DNA from: Runella defluvii | Lineage (GTDB): Bacteria > Bacteroidota > Bacteroidia > Cytophagales > Spirosomataceae | Assembly (NCBI RefSeq): GCF_014195535.1 | Contig: NZ_JACIBY010000018.1 | Span: forward strand, 1 to 64,000 | Direction of reading: 5' to 3' | DNA length: 64,000 bases | Shown: positions 1 to 10,500 of the stretch, in pieces | Layout of the letters: every line of letters begins with the position of its first letter | How positions within the stretch are numbered: position 1 is the stretch's first letter | Notes under the pieces: generated by a model | What the model was told of the DNA's origin: nothing | The model's database searches: none | What the model saw: only the letters and a program-made list of their open reading frames with translations | Translations under genes and position numbers: made by a program

Positions 1-3000
1 ATCATCGCTGCTTGTCCATGTACCGCCGCTCGTTGGACTCAACGTGATGGTACTTCCAAGGCACACACTTGTTGATGGTGTGCTGACTGTTGGTTGTGGA
101 TTAATTGATACATTGATTGTCGTTGAAGTACTTTGACAAAAAGCACAATTGTACCTCACCGTCAACGTATAAACCCCTGCTTTCGCAGCGGTTACACTCG
201 ACAGCTGTGGGTTTTGTGCCGTTGATGTAAATCCATCAGGGCCTGTCCAACTATACGAAACATCCGTCAATGTGCTATTGCTTTCAACTCCTCCTGCCAA
301 ATTTAGCGTCCCTCCTACACAAACGCCCGTACTTGCTGTTGCCGTAGGTTTTGGCGTAATAGGAACATCTGACCCTTGCACCCAAACTGAATAACTTCTA
401 GGTGGAAGTTCGATGTAGATTTGTCCACTGGCATTGACTTGAGCATAAGGGAATGCCGAGCGCCTAAGCATATCAGTAAAACGTGCCCCTGTTGCAATGC
501 TTCCTCCCCTCGTATTGATAGCATGATCCACTTTAAGATAGGAGTCACTAAAATTAATTGCCACAATAATATCCTTATTAGTACTACTTGGGCCTTGTAA
601 TTGATATATCAAAGCTTTATCGGCCGAAGCTGATGAATAATTACTTGCGTAACCGCTTCCACTTGCATTCAAGCGCGTTAGGCTTGGTGAACCGAAAATA
701 TACTTTTTATGTACCTCCATCAACGCATCTATTTCACACTTCATGGGAGTTAATGTCGTAGGCATATAGCTATGATAATGGGCTGATGAGGCCGCTGGGT
801 ACCCGTAGTAATCATCGTAATACACCGTAGGAACTCCGATTTGATTATTGGTCAGTAAATACGCGTAGGCCAACATGGGATCGTACCAAATTAAAGCTCC
901 ACCGTCGCTGGCACCGTAATTATTACGAAAATCGTGGTTGTTCAAAAAAGTAACGACATTGTTGGCACTCAAATAATTTCCTCCTACTAGTCCAGCCGTA
1001 AATATTTGTCGAACGTCTCCTGCACTTAAGCGATTGTTGGTAAAATTTCGTAGCGTTTCTCGCAACGTAAAATCAAATACCCGTGGCTGGGTTGAAGCTG
1101 GTAAACTAGAGTTAAAGCCCGTATTATACACATCCCGAATCCACCCTTGTAACACCGACGGACTTGCATCATAATACTCCCCAATTACCATACTTGGGAC
1201 CTGTCCAGAGGCATTAAGTTGGTTGAGCATATTGCCAAAAAACGACGCATCTAAGTGCTTAACGGCGTCCATACGAATGGATTTTATTCCCAAATTTGTA
1301 AAATTCCATTTGGTCCAATCAATGAGAGCATTTGCCGTTTTGGTTTGTAAATGATCATAATCATAAAAATAATCCATGCTGTTTTGGCTCCAATCAGGGC
1401 ATAGACAATCAACGTTCCAATTTCCTGTTGTTCCTGTCATTACAGGATTATAATTGGGACGAAAATAATCCCAGTTCATATTTCCCAGCCCGCTTGGCAT
1501 GTTTGAAAAGTCGGTATATGTATGGTATTCCACCACATCGTTATAGACATTAGCGACATTGGCTGCTCCCGTACCACCACTTTTTCCCACTAAGTCTGCC
1601 GTACCATTCCAAACCTTCCAAATACGTTGGTCGGCATACCCATTGGTATTTACCATATAAATAATCAACTGATCCCCTGCGGCATTAAAATCTGCATTGG
1701 TAATTGTCACCTTAAATTCATCTGAATCACCGTTATTATCAATCGTTGTTTCGTAATTACGACCTAAATCAACGGTGAAAGCCCCTCCTTGCTCAGTTGC
1801 ACTTCCATCGGGAGAAAGTAAAGGGCTCCATCGGCTTCCTCCTTTGGTCGCCGTTGTCGCATAAAACATGTACTTAGAGCCACTATAAGTTCCCGAACGG
1901 GAGTTGATATTGATATAATAGTCGCCTGCACCGTTCCCCGAACTACCTCCCAAAGGAATCACGACATGATAACGATCCGAAGGGTAAGGTTTTTTAGCTC
2001 CCCCTGCTTTGTATTGAATGTATTCCTCTACCGCAGGGTTTTTTTCCGCCGAGCCACCATCACGGTGGTTATAAATAAAATCGCCCATCGGGTCGATTCC
2101 CTGGTTGTTTAGCTCCGTAATCATAGCCCGAATTTGAGCGGGCGTTCCCATCCCCGTAGTTTCACCCATGTACAAGTCGCGGGGGTCATAGCCAGAACTA
2201 TAGGCACCTTTCCCGTAGTGTCCAGGAAACCAAAGGTGCGTAAATCCCGCTTTTTTAAGGCAAGCTGCTTTTAGACGGAGAGTGTCAGCCCATGTAAAGC
2301 CTGCTCCCGCCTTGGGAAAATCGTAATTAAAACCCTGCATTAAAAACGTGGCAGTGGCGGGGGCAGAGAAAGCCACTGGGTTGTTTGTGTAGCTAGCTTC
2401 ACAACCGCTTGCATTGCGCACTTTGATAGCATAGGCCCCACATCCTAAACCCGAAAATGTATTACTTGCTTGATAGCTTGTACCCCCATTGATGGAGTAT
2501 TCAGAAGCACCTGAAGCAGTAACGGTGATTGACCCTCCACTACAATTGACTGGCAATGTCGTCGATACATTCGAAACACTGGGAGAACTTGGTTGAGAAT
2601 TAATCACCACCGACGCCGATGCCGATTCACAACCTGCCCCCGAACTTTTCACTTTTAAATAATAAGTATTGGGTGATACTCCCGTTAGAACATTGGTCGC
2701 TCCGTAGATTGCACCATTGTCAAAACTATACTGAACTCCGCTGGCAGGGGCAGTGATGGTTATACTCCCCGTAGTTGTGGTACAGGTCGGCTGCGTAACT
2801 GTCGCGGTTGGGGTAGCAGGCGTTGCTTCAACAGAAATTGTAATTTCATTGCTGGTAGCAGTGGTTGGACTTGCACAAGCATCATTACTGGTCATTACCA
2901 CTTTTATTTTATCCCCATTCACCAAGTTATTGGGAGCAAACGAGCTTCCAATAGCCACATCTGCCTCGTTTTTCTTCCACTGATAAGTAGGGGTCGTTCC

Positions 3001-4209
3001 TCCATTGGTTGGGACTGGGGTAAAAGTCACCACTCCACCCGAACAAATCGCTGTAGATGAAGCATTTATCAACACAGCGGGAGTGACACTACTCGTAATA
3101 GTTACCATAACTTGGCTACGACTACTCTCGCATCCATTGATTGTTTGTGAAACATAATAATTGGTCGAAGACAAAGCAGTAGTCGTAGCCAATTGATTAC
3201 CATTGGAAGCAGCATCGTACCATTTTATCGACGAACCCGTTGCAGCAAGGCTTGCCACGGTTGGGTTGATGGAAGAGCAAAACGATTGAGGAGTTACTGC
3301 CGTTGGAGCAGGTGAAACACACGTTGTAAAAGTATAGTTTGCTCCCGAATTATCGTTGTATCGTAGTGTTGATAGGGTTTTATTCATCTCTGAATCAGAC
3401 GACAACTGACTCAGCGTACGAGTGGAGGTAAAAACATAGTACTTTACAACAGTATTGTTGGGCTGAGCGGGAATAATAGCAGAATAACTCGTTCCAGTAC
3501 CTGTTGCCTCTACCATGGAAGTGCTGGTACTCCCCGAAAAATCATTGGAACCCGCTAGTACGTAACGGACAAAAACCTTTTCTTCGGGCGACACTGGGCC
3601 AGAAGTTGAGATGAGAACTGTGCCTGTTCCGTCATTGGCGGGAGTTGCCGACACCGAATTAATGGAAACAGGGGCTGCCGACGTAAGTCCAACGTAAAAT
3701 TTGGCGTTGGTATTGGTATAACCTACATCATTAAAAACAAATGTATAATACCCCGTGGCACTCATATTCAGCCCCATATCTTGTCCCGAATTATAGGCTG
3801 AAAAGTTATTAATTACATTTAAAGCGCCTTGTCCAACGCCCGAAAAGCCCCATTTATTTTGAAAACGATTACTTGATGATCCCGATATAAAAAGAAAGCC
3901 TTCACTAGATCCACCCGTCATATTTACGGGCAGAATGTTTCCTCCTGACGCTTGGGCATTGATGGTCGTCACCCACTGTCCTCGGCCATCTATTGGGGTA
4001 CCCACTGAGGTCGAAACCAGACGAAATGACATCGTTCGATAGTCTGAATTGTACGGAATGGTTGAATATCCATTAAATTTACCTACTACTTGCACTGGCT
4101 CGCCCGAGAAGATATTTTGAGCAATAAGTCTTTGCGAAATGCCAATCAGTACGACTACCGACAACATTATCATTCGCCAATGCTGTCTTAGGTGTAGTAA
4201 TTTACTCAT
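1..4209 (-). CDS. Secreted multidomain GH13 alpha-amylase-like protein (3' end outside window)
   Basis: About 1403 residues are visible from an ATG at 4209; the reading frame runs off the left edge, so the C-terminus is missing. It starts MSKLLHLRQHWRM and has a hydrophobic signal peptide ending near LIAQ. Several Ig/SprB-like beta domains follow (about residues 30-590), then a GH13 catalytic region. Conserved region I is GDFIYNHRDGG (about residues 710-720). The nucleophile region is IRMDAVKH (Asp981, codon 1267-1269), the acid/base is VIGEYY (Glu1011, codon 1177-1179) and the transition-state Asp is FLNNHD (Asp1093, codon 931-933). Another beta domain follows near the edge. GH13 enzymes hydrolyse alpha-glucans. 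By analogy with the neighbouring genes a T9SS sorting tail is expected beyond the window, but it is not seen. Regions I and II are unusually far apart, because a beta-rich insert sits in domain B. The fold assignment is firm; the exact substrate is unknown. Confidence 0.88.
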   Translation of the reverse strand, partial: MSKLLHLRQHWRMIMLSVVVLIGISQRLIAQNIFSGEPVQVVGKFNGYSTIPYNSDYRTMSFRLVSTSVGTPIDGRGQWVTTINAQASGGNILPVNMTGGSSEGFLFISGSSSNRFQNKWGFSGVGQGALNVINNFSAYNSGQDMGLNMSATGYYTFVFNDVGYTNTNAKFYVGLTSAAPVSINSVSATPANDGTGTVLISTSGPVSPEEKVFVRYVLAGSNDFSGSTSTSMVEATGTGTSYSAIIPAQPNNTVVKYYVFTSTRTLSQLSSDSEMNKTLSTLRYNDNSGANYTFTTCVSPAPTAVTPQSFCSSINPTVASLAATGSSIKWYDAASNGNQLATTTALSSTNYYVSQTINGCESSRSQVMVTITSSVTPAVLINASSTAICSGGVVTFTPVPTNGGTTPTYQWKKNEADVAIGSSFAPNNLVNGDKIKVVMTSNDACASPTTATSNEITISVEATPATPTATVTQPTCTTTTGSITITAPASGVQYSFDNGAIYGATNVLTGVSPNTYYLKVKSSGAGCESASASVVINSQPSSPSVSNVSTTLPVNCSGGSITVTASGASEYSINGGTSYQASNTFSGLGCGAYAIKVRNASGCEASYTNNPVAFSAPATATFLMQGFNYDFPKAGAGFTWADTLRLKAACLKKAGFTHLWFPGHYGKGAYSSGYDPRDLYMGETTGMGTPAQIRAMITELNNQGIDPMGDFIYNHRDGGSAEKNPAVEEYIQYKAGGAKKPYPSDRYHVVIPLGGSSGNGAGDYYININSRSGTYSGSKYMFYATTATKGGSRWSPLLSPDGSATEQGGAFTVDLGRNYETTIDNNGDSDEFKVTITNADFNAAGDQLIIYMVNTNGYADQRIWKVWNGTADLVGKSGGTGAANVANVYNDVVEYHTYTDFSNMPSGLGNMNWDYFRPNYNPVMTGTTGNWNVDCLCPDWSQNSMDYFYDYDHLQTKTANALIDWTKWNFTNLGIKSIRMDAVKHLDASFFGNMLNQLNASGQVPSMVIGEYYDASPSVLQGWIRDVYNTGFNSSLPASTQPRVFDFTLRETLRNFTNNRLSAGDVRQIFTAGLVGGNYLSANNVVTFLNNHDFRNNYGASDGGALIWYDPMLAYAYLLTNNQIGVPTVYYDDYYGYPAASSAHYHSYMPTTLTPMKCEIDALMEVHKKYIFGSPSLTRLNASGSGYASNYSSASADKALIYQLQGPSSTNKDIIVAINFSDSYLKVDHAINTRGGSIATGARFTDMLRRSAFPYAQVNASGQIYIELPPRSYSVWVQGSDVPITPKPTATASTGVCVGGTLNLAGGVESNSTLTDVSYSWTGPDGFTSTAQNPQLSSVTAAKAGVYTLTVRYNCAFCQSTSTTINVSINPQPTVSTPSTSVCLGSTITLSPTSGGTWTSSDD

Positions 4210-4450
4210 GATAGGATAGGTTTGAAGTAGTGATGAAAAGTATAGAATTTAGCCACAAAATTCCATCATTATTTTTTTTCAAAAAAATAGTATTTTTTCA
4301 ATAATTTATTCTGTATTAACTCTTTGTTTTGCATATTATTAACCATATTGTTAACATACCATTTATATACTAAAAAATCTAAATGCACTGCCTTATCAAC
4401 GTACCAATAAGAACTCACAATTATTTTTATCTACCAATTGGCTACCTCAC
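4210..4450. other. AT-rich intergenic region upstream of the amylase gene
   Basis: This stretch of about 240 bp separates the amylase start from the terminator of the adhesin operon. It is strongly AT-rich, with long A and T runs near 4270-4300, and must carry the amylase promoter. I could not find a clean TTG/TAnnTTTG pair on the minus strand, and I see no gene or hairpin in it. Confidence 0.5.
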
Positions 4451-4484
4451 AAAAAAGCCCTCTCCAACTATTTTGAAGAGGGCC
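4451..4484 (-). terminator. Rho-independent terminator of the adhesin operon
   Basis: A perfect 7-bp stem (GCCCTCT at 4457-4463 pairing with AGAGGGC at 4477-4483) lies 24 bp beyond the adhesin stop codon. Read on the minus strand it is followed directly by a run of six T (4456-4451). This is the classical form and position for the end of the long operon transcript. Confidence 0.85.
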
Positions 4485-4507
4485 AACACTTTAATTTTGT
4501 CTCAAAA

Positions 4508-7500
4508 CTACCGCTTCACTACCTTCAGCACCACTTGTTTCTCAGAGGTTGTTATCTTCAAGAAATAGATTCCAGCTGGTAATTCGCTGACGCCAAACTC
4601 TTCTTGATGGGTATTCGTCTCTGGCATAAATTGGCGGCGTACTACCTCTCGACCCGAAGCATCCATCAACGAAGTTTGGACTACTTCCCCCTTGCTCTCT
4701 TGCACTTTCAAGCGAAGCACGTTGGTGACAGGATTGGGGTAAACAATAAATGCTTCTTCTTGATCCTTAGTTGTACTTGACTCATCTGACAGGCCATTTG
4801 GAGCAATTCTACCGTTTGGGGGAGTGAAAATCGTAATTGTTTTGCTTACGACAGCTTCACAGCCATCTTCAGGAGCAATCATTTCTATTTTATATTCTCC
4901 TGGTTTTTGAGCACTAAAAACTAGCTGATCGGTACCTTCATAATCAATTTTTAGCTCTGAAGATACACGCCATCTTACAGGTATTGACGGTGTCAGATTG
5001 ACGGCATAAATTCGTTCACCAACTAAGCCAATGAAAGACATTGCGAAAGTAGCGGTCGTTTTTACATCAACAATCGTTACATTAAATACATCACTAGCCT
5101 TGCAACCAAGTGCGTTGGTCACTTCGACCTTGTACTGACCCGACTGGCCAATTGATGCTACAGGGGTTGAAAGTAGCTTACCATCGGGAAGTGTCCAACT
5201 GTACGCTTTTGCACCGGTCTGTGTAGCATTAACTTCAACCTCCGAACTAGCACAAAACAGTAAGTCATTAGAAACCTCAATGGTATATGCGTTTTCTGGC
5301 TCTTTAATTTCAAATGATTTTGATACTCTACATCCTCTCGAATTAGCCACGGTCGCAGTATAAATACCAGCGCATCGTTTTGTGATTTTTTGAGTAGTCG
5401 ATCCATTTTGCCAGCTAAATGAGTATGGATTTAAAGCACCTGTACCAGTAATTTTCACCTCTAGTTCGCCTTCGCAATTGCCCTTACAAACTAGGTCTTT
5501 TTTAGCCACCAAATTAATTGAGAAATCAAATTCCTCTTTTAAGACAACTGCTGCTTCGCCGTAACAACCATTTTTATCTTTAATGATAGCATAATAGTTA
5601 CCCGCCTCAAGGTTACTCAAATTAGGTCCTGACAAGCCCTTATTCCAAGTAATTGTGTAGGGGGCTACTCCACCTTCAATGTTGACCAACTCAATTCCCC
5701 CTGTCTTTTGATTTTTACACTGTGGCCCTATCGTACGGAAAATGGCGTAGATACTTGGTGTAGGGGTGAGTTCTAGTTCGAAAGTTGCCGAAATATCATT
5801 TTTATCCGTAACCTTCACTACATAAATGCCACTTTCTGCATTTTTAATAAAATCTTCATTTGTATTTAAGTCAACAAGTTCTTCATTGATTTTTCTAAAC
5901 CATTGAAGCTTATACCGTTCTGAGAAAGTCCCTGATTCTGATATGGGTACACCTCCTTTGATAAATGCTCCGATTTCACCATCAATTTTACCCGCACATG
6001 AAGGCTTTTTATACACAATTGAGGTAGCCATTAACTTATCAGGTTGTTTCAAGAAATACGTGTAGTCAACCCTACAACCTTTCTTATCCGTTGCCAATTC
6101 GTAATTATTATCAGTTACTGTCACCGTATAACTTCCGCCAACAGCTGATGATGATTGAATGGTAAAATCAGTTCCTGAAGTCGTTGTCGTAACATTGTCA
6201 AATGGAGTGCCGTTCACCTGCCAGGTGTTTGTGTAATAACCTGATGGAGAAGTTCCCCCTTTTACGACTAATTGTAGTTTACCATCTGCCAAGCCAAATC
6301 CTCTTGGTGAGGTGGCTTCTACCAAAGAAACTGTCAGTGGCGTTAATGGTTGGTTTATAGTTACTTCTTGGGCTGGCGACACACATCCATTTTTATCCTT
6401 ACCCGTGATTTGGTAGGTACCTGCTTTCAGCGATGATACTTCGTTGGTCAAGCCTAGATTTATTCCCGTTGTAATATCATTTCCTCTCACAGAAACTTCC
6501 ATTGGCGACGTGCCACCACTGATATTCACTCTGATTTTTCCATCTTTGCCGTCATAGCAAAGTACATCGGTTACATCAGTGCTTACTTGTAGGGGCTCGG
6601 GACCATTTACAAATTGATACGTTTCTCTGGTACATCCATTTTTATCAGTTACTCTTACTGATATTCCCCCTTTTTGGAAGTTTGAAATCTGAAATGTAGT
6701 ATCTCCCGTACTCCAAAGATATTGATACGGAGCAACTCCACCGATAGCCGTAACTACAGCTGTACCATTTTTAGAATCAAAACATTTTTCGGCAGTAATA
6801 TCAGTCGTAAGCGTTAAGCTTTGAAGTGGTTCTTCGATTTTAAAAGACTCGACCTTTGAGCACCCCAACAAGTCGATTACTTCAACGGTATAAATACCTG
6901 CCTTACCAACTCTAGTGCTTCCCATGAAACCGTCAGACCATAGATAATAAAACTGTAGCGGATCAGTTCCTCCGTTAGCACCAGTTGCCTTTAGTTCGAT
7001 AAGGCCAACATCCCCTTTACAGGGTGGACTTACAATTTTTGATACAATGCTTATTGAACTTTGGGGCTCTTTGACCACAGCTTGAGAATCTACTACACAG
7101 TTATTAGCGTCGGTTAATTTGACAGAATAAGTACCTGCTACTAAATTTTCAATTGTTTGGTTAGTTGACCCGTTGCTCCATAAATAAGTATAAGGGGCTG
7201 TTCCTCCAAAAGAAAAAGAGGTTAACTGACCGTTGGCGCCGCCTTTGCAAGTAACATTACTTTGGAAAATTAATTGTTGTAGTTTCTCTTGGGGTTCTGT
7301 AATAGTAACCTCCATCGTTTTTGAACAGTTGGTAGCGTCAGAAACTGTTACCCTATATACTCCTGCCCGTAATCCCGTAACTGCCGAAGTTTTAGCCCCA
7401 TTGCTCCACAAGTAGGTATAAGGAGCTGTTCCTCCAGCTACACTAATAAGAATTCTACCTGTAGCTTCAGAGGTACATTTCACATCTACAATGGTAGGGG

Positions 7501-10500
7501 TCAATACCATCTCCGTTGGGCTCACTATAGTTACTATTTTCGCCGTAGTGCATCCTTTAGCATCTTTCACAATTACGGTGTACTCCCCTGCTGTGGCGTT
7601 GGTGAGTTCGGGGGTAGTAGCTCCGTTGCTCCACACGTAAGTATAGGGGCTTATTCCACCCGTCACTGCCACCGTGGCACTTCCTGTGCCACCAAAGCAT
7701 CGGATTTGACGCACATCGGTTGTGAGTACCATACGTGTAGCTGCGTCAGGTTCGGTGATGGTGATAGAAACTGTCTGTTGGCAGTTATTGGCATCCTTGA
7801 CCGTCACAGTGTAAGTCCCTGCTGCCAAGCCTTTAGCCGTATTAGTTGTACTCGTAATACCTCCGCTCCAGGTGTAACTGTAAGGGGCTGTTCCGCCGCT
7901 CACGGCTACGCTGGCCGTACCGTCGGTACTACCGGCACAATTGGCCGCAGTACTGCTTGGAGTTAGCACCAACGCCGCTGGCTCGGAAATGGTGATAGAG
8001 ATAGTCTGTTGGCAGTTGTTGGCATCTTTCACCGTTACCGTGTATGTACCTGCGGCTAAATCCGTGGCCGAGTTGGACGTACTTGTGATACCTCCATTCC
8101 AAGCATAAGTATAGGGGGCTGTGCCACCTGTTACCTCAATGCTCGCCGCACCATCGGTGCCGCCTTTGCATTTGACGGCTACAACCGTCGGAGTTAGGAC
8201 CATTCCTGCGGGCTGAACAACCGTAATGTTAGTGCTTTGTTGACAGTTATTGGCATCTTTGACTGTCACCGTGTAAGTACCTGCGGCCAAGCCCGTGGCG
8301 GTGTTGGTCGTGCTGGTAATGCCATTGCTCCATACGTAGCTGTACGGCGTGGTGCCACCACTCACACTCACGGTGGCCGTACCGTCGTTGCCGCCGTTGC
8401 ATTTGACGGTAGTAGTGGCCGAGGTCAACACCAACGCCACTGGCTGGTTCACCGTGATGGTTAGCGTTTTTTGGCAATTGTTAGCATCTTTGACGATGAC
8501 CGTGTACGCTCCTGCGGCCAAGCCCGTAGCGATGTTCGTTGTACTGGTAATGCTTCCACTCCAAGCGTAGGTGTACGGTGCCGTACCGCCACTAACACTC
8601 ACGCTGGCAATCCCGTCCTTTGCTCCAAAACACTTGGCAGGTTCGCTCGTAGCAGTTAGCACCATACCCGTAGGTTCGCTGACGGTGATAGTTATGCTCT
8701 TTTGGCAACCATTGGCATCTTTGACCGTGACCGTATAAGTGCCTGCGACTAAACCCGTCGCGGACTGGGTGGTGCTGGTAATACCCCCACTCCACGCATA
8801 GGTATAAGGTACCGTGCCACCGCTCACATTGACACTGACTGCTCCATCGTTGCCGCCATTACATTTAACCGCGGTACTGGCCGAGCTCAACGAGAGAGCC
8901 AAAGCAGGTTCGCCTACACTCACGGTGGTTAACTGTTGGCAACCATTGGCATCTTTGATTGTGACTGTGTAGGTACCTGCAGCTAAACCCGTTACGGTTT
9001 GGGTGGTGCTGGTAATACCCCCACTCCACGCATAGCTATAGGGAGCGGTCCCCCCGCTGACGCTGACGCTGGCTGTTCCGTCGTTACCGCCTTTGCATTT
9101 AACATTTTCACTACTGGTAATAGCGCTCAAAGCCGTTGGTTCAGTCACACTCACTAGAGTGCTCTGTTGACAGTTGTTAGCATCTTTGACTGTCACGGTG
9201 TAGGTACCTGCGGTCAAGCCCGTGGCGGTGTTGGTGGTACTGGTAATGCCGTTACTCCACGCATAGGTGTAAGGTGCCGTTCCGCCACTTACGCTGACGC
9301 TAGCCACTCCGTCTCTCCCCCCTTTGCACTTTACCGAAATACTCGTTGACGCTAATGTAAGTGCCTCGGGTTCAGTAACGCTGATATCGATGCTTTTTTC
9401 GCAGCCATTTACATCTTTGACTAAGACCCTATAGGTACCTGCCGCCAAGCCTGTGGCCGTGGCGCTGGTGCTACCATTACTCCATGAGTAGGTATAAGGA
9501 GCTTCTCCTCCATTTACTGTTACACTGGCTGATCCGTCCTTTCCTCCTTTACACTTAACCGCCACTGTGCTTGATGTTAAGGTAATACTTGCTGGTTGGT
9601 CAATGGTAATTTTAACACTTTTCTCACAGTTGTTGGCATCTTTTACTGTCACCGTGTAGGTGCCCGCTGGCAAGCCTGAGGCTACATTGGTGGTGCTGGT
9701 TACTCCTTTGTCCCACGAATAAGTGTAAGGACTTACACCACCGCTCACAGAGACCATTGCCGTACCGTCGCCGCTGCATTTTACGGCAACACTGCTCGGT
9801 ACTAACACCAAGGCCTCGGGTTCACTGATGGTAACACTACTACTCTTTTGGCAGTTATTGGCATCTTTGACCGTCACCGTGTAAGTACCTGCGGCTAAGC
9901 CCGTGGCCGTGGCGCTGGTGCTGCCGTTGCTCCATGCGTAGGTGTAGGGTGCGGTGCCACCACTGGCACTCACTGTGGCCGTGCCATCCGTCCCTGCTTT
10001 ACATTTAACTGATGTACCACTCGAAGCCAGCATCAATACAGTTGGTTCGGAGACGGTGATGGCGATAGTTTTTTGACAGTTGTTGGCGTCTTTGACCGTG
10101 ACTGTATAGGTACCTGCTACTAACCCCGTGGCGGTATTAGTGGTGCTAGTGATGCCAGCACTCCACGAGTAGGTGTAGGGGGCAACACCACCGTTGACGG
10201 TTACGCTGGCGGTTCCATCGTTACTGCCGTTACATTTAACTGCTGTAGTGCTAGGAGTCAAGACTAACTCATTGGGCTCGGTCACAGTGACAGTGATATT
10301 CTTTTGACAATTGTTAGCATCTTTGACGGTAACTGTATAGCTACCAGCTACTAAACCAGTGGCGGTGTTTATCGTACTGGTAATGCCTCCGCTCCACGAA
10401 TAGGAGTAGGGAGCGATTCCGCCACTGACACTGATACTTGCTGTTCCGTCGTTGCCACCTTTGCATTTGGCTGGGGTGCTGCTTGGGGAAAGTACAATAG

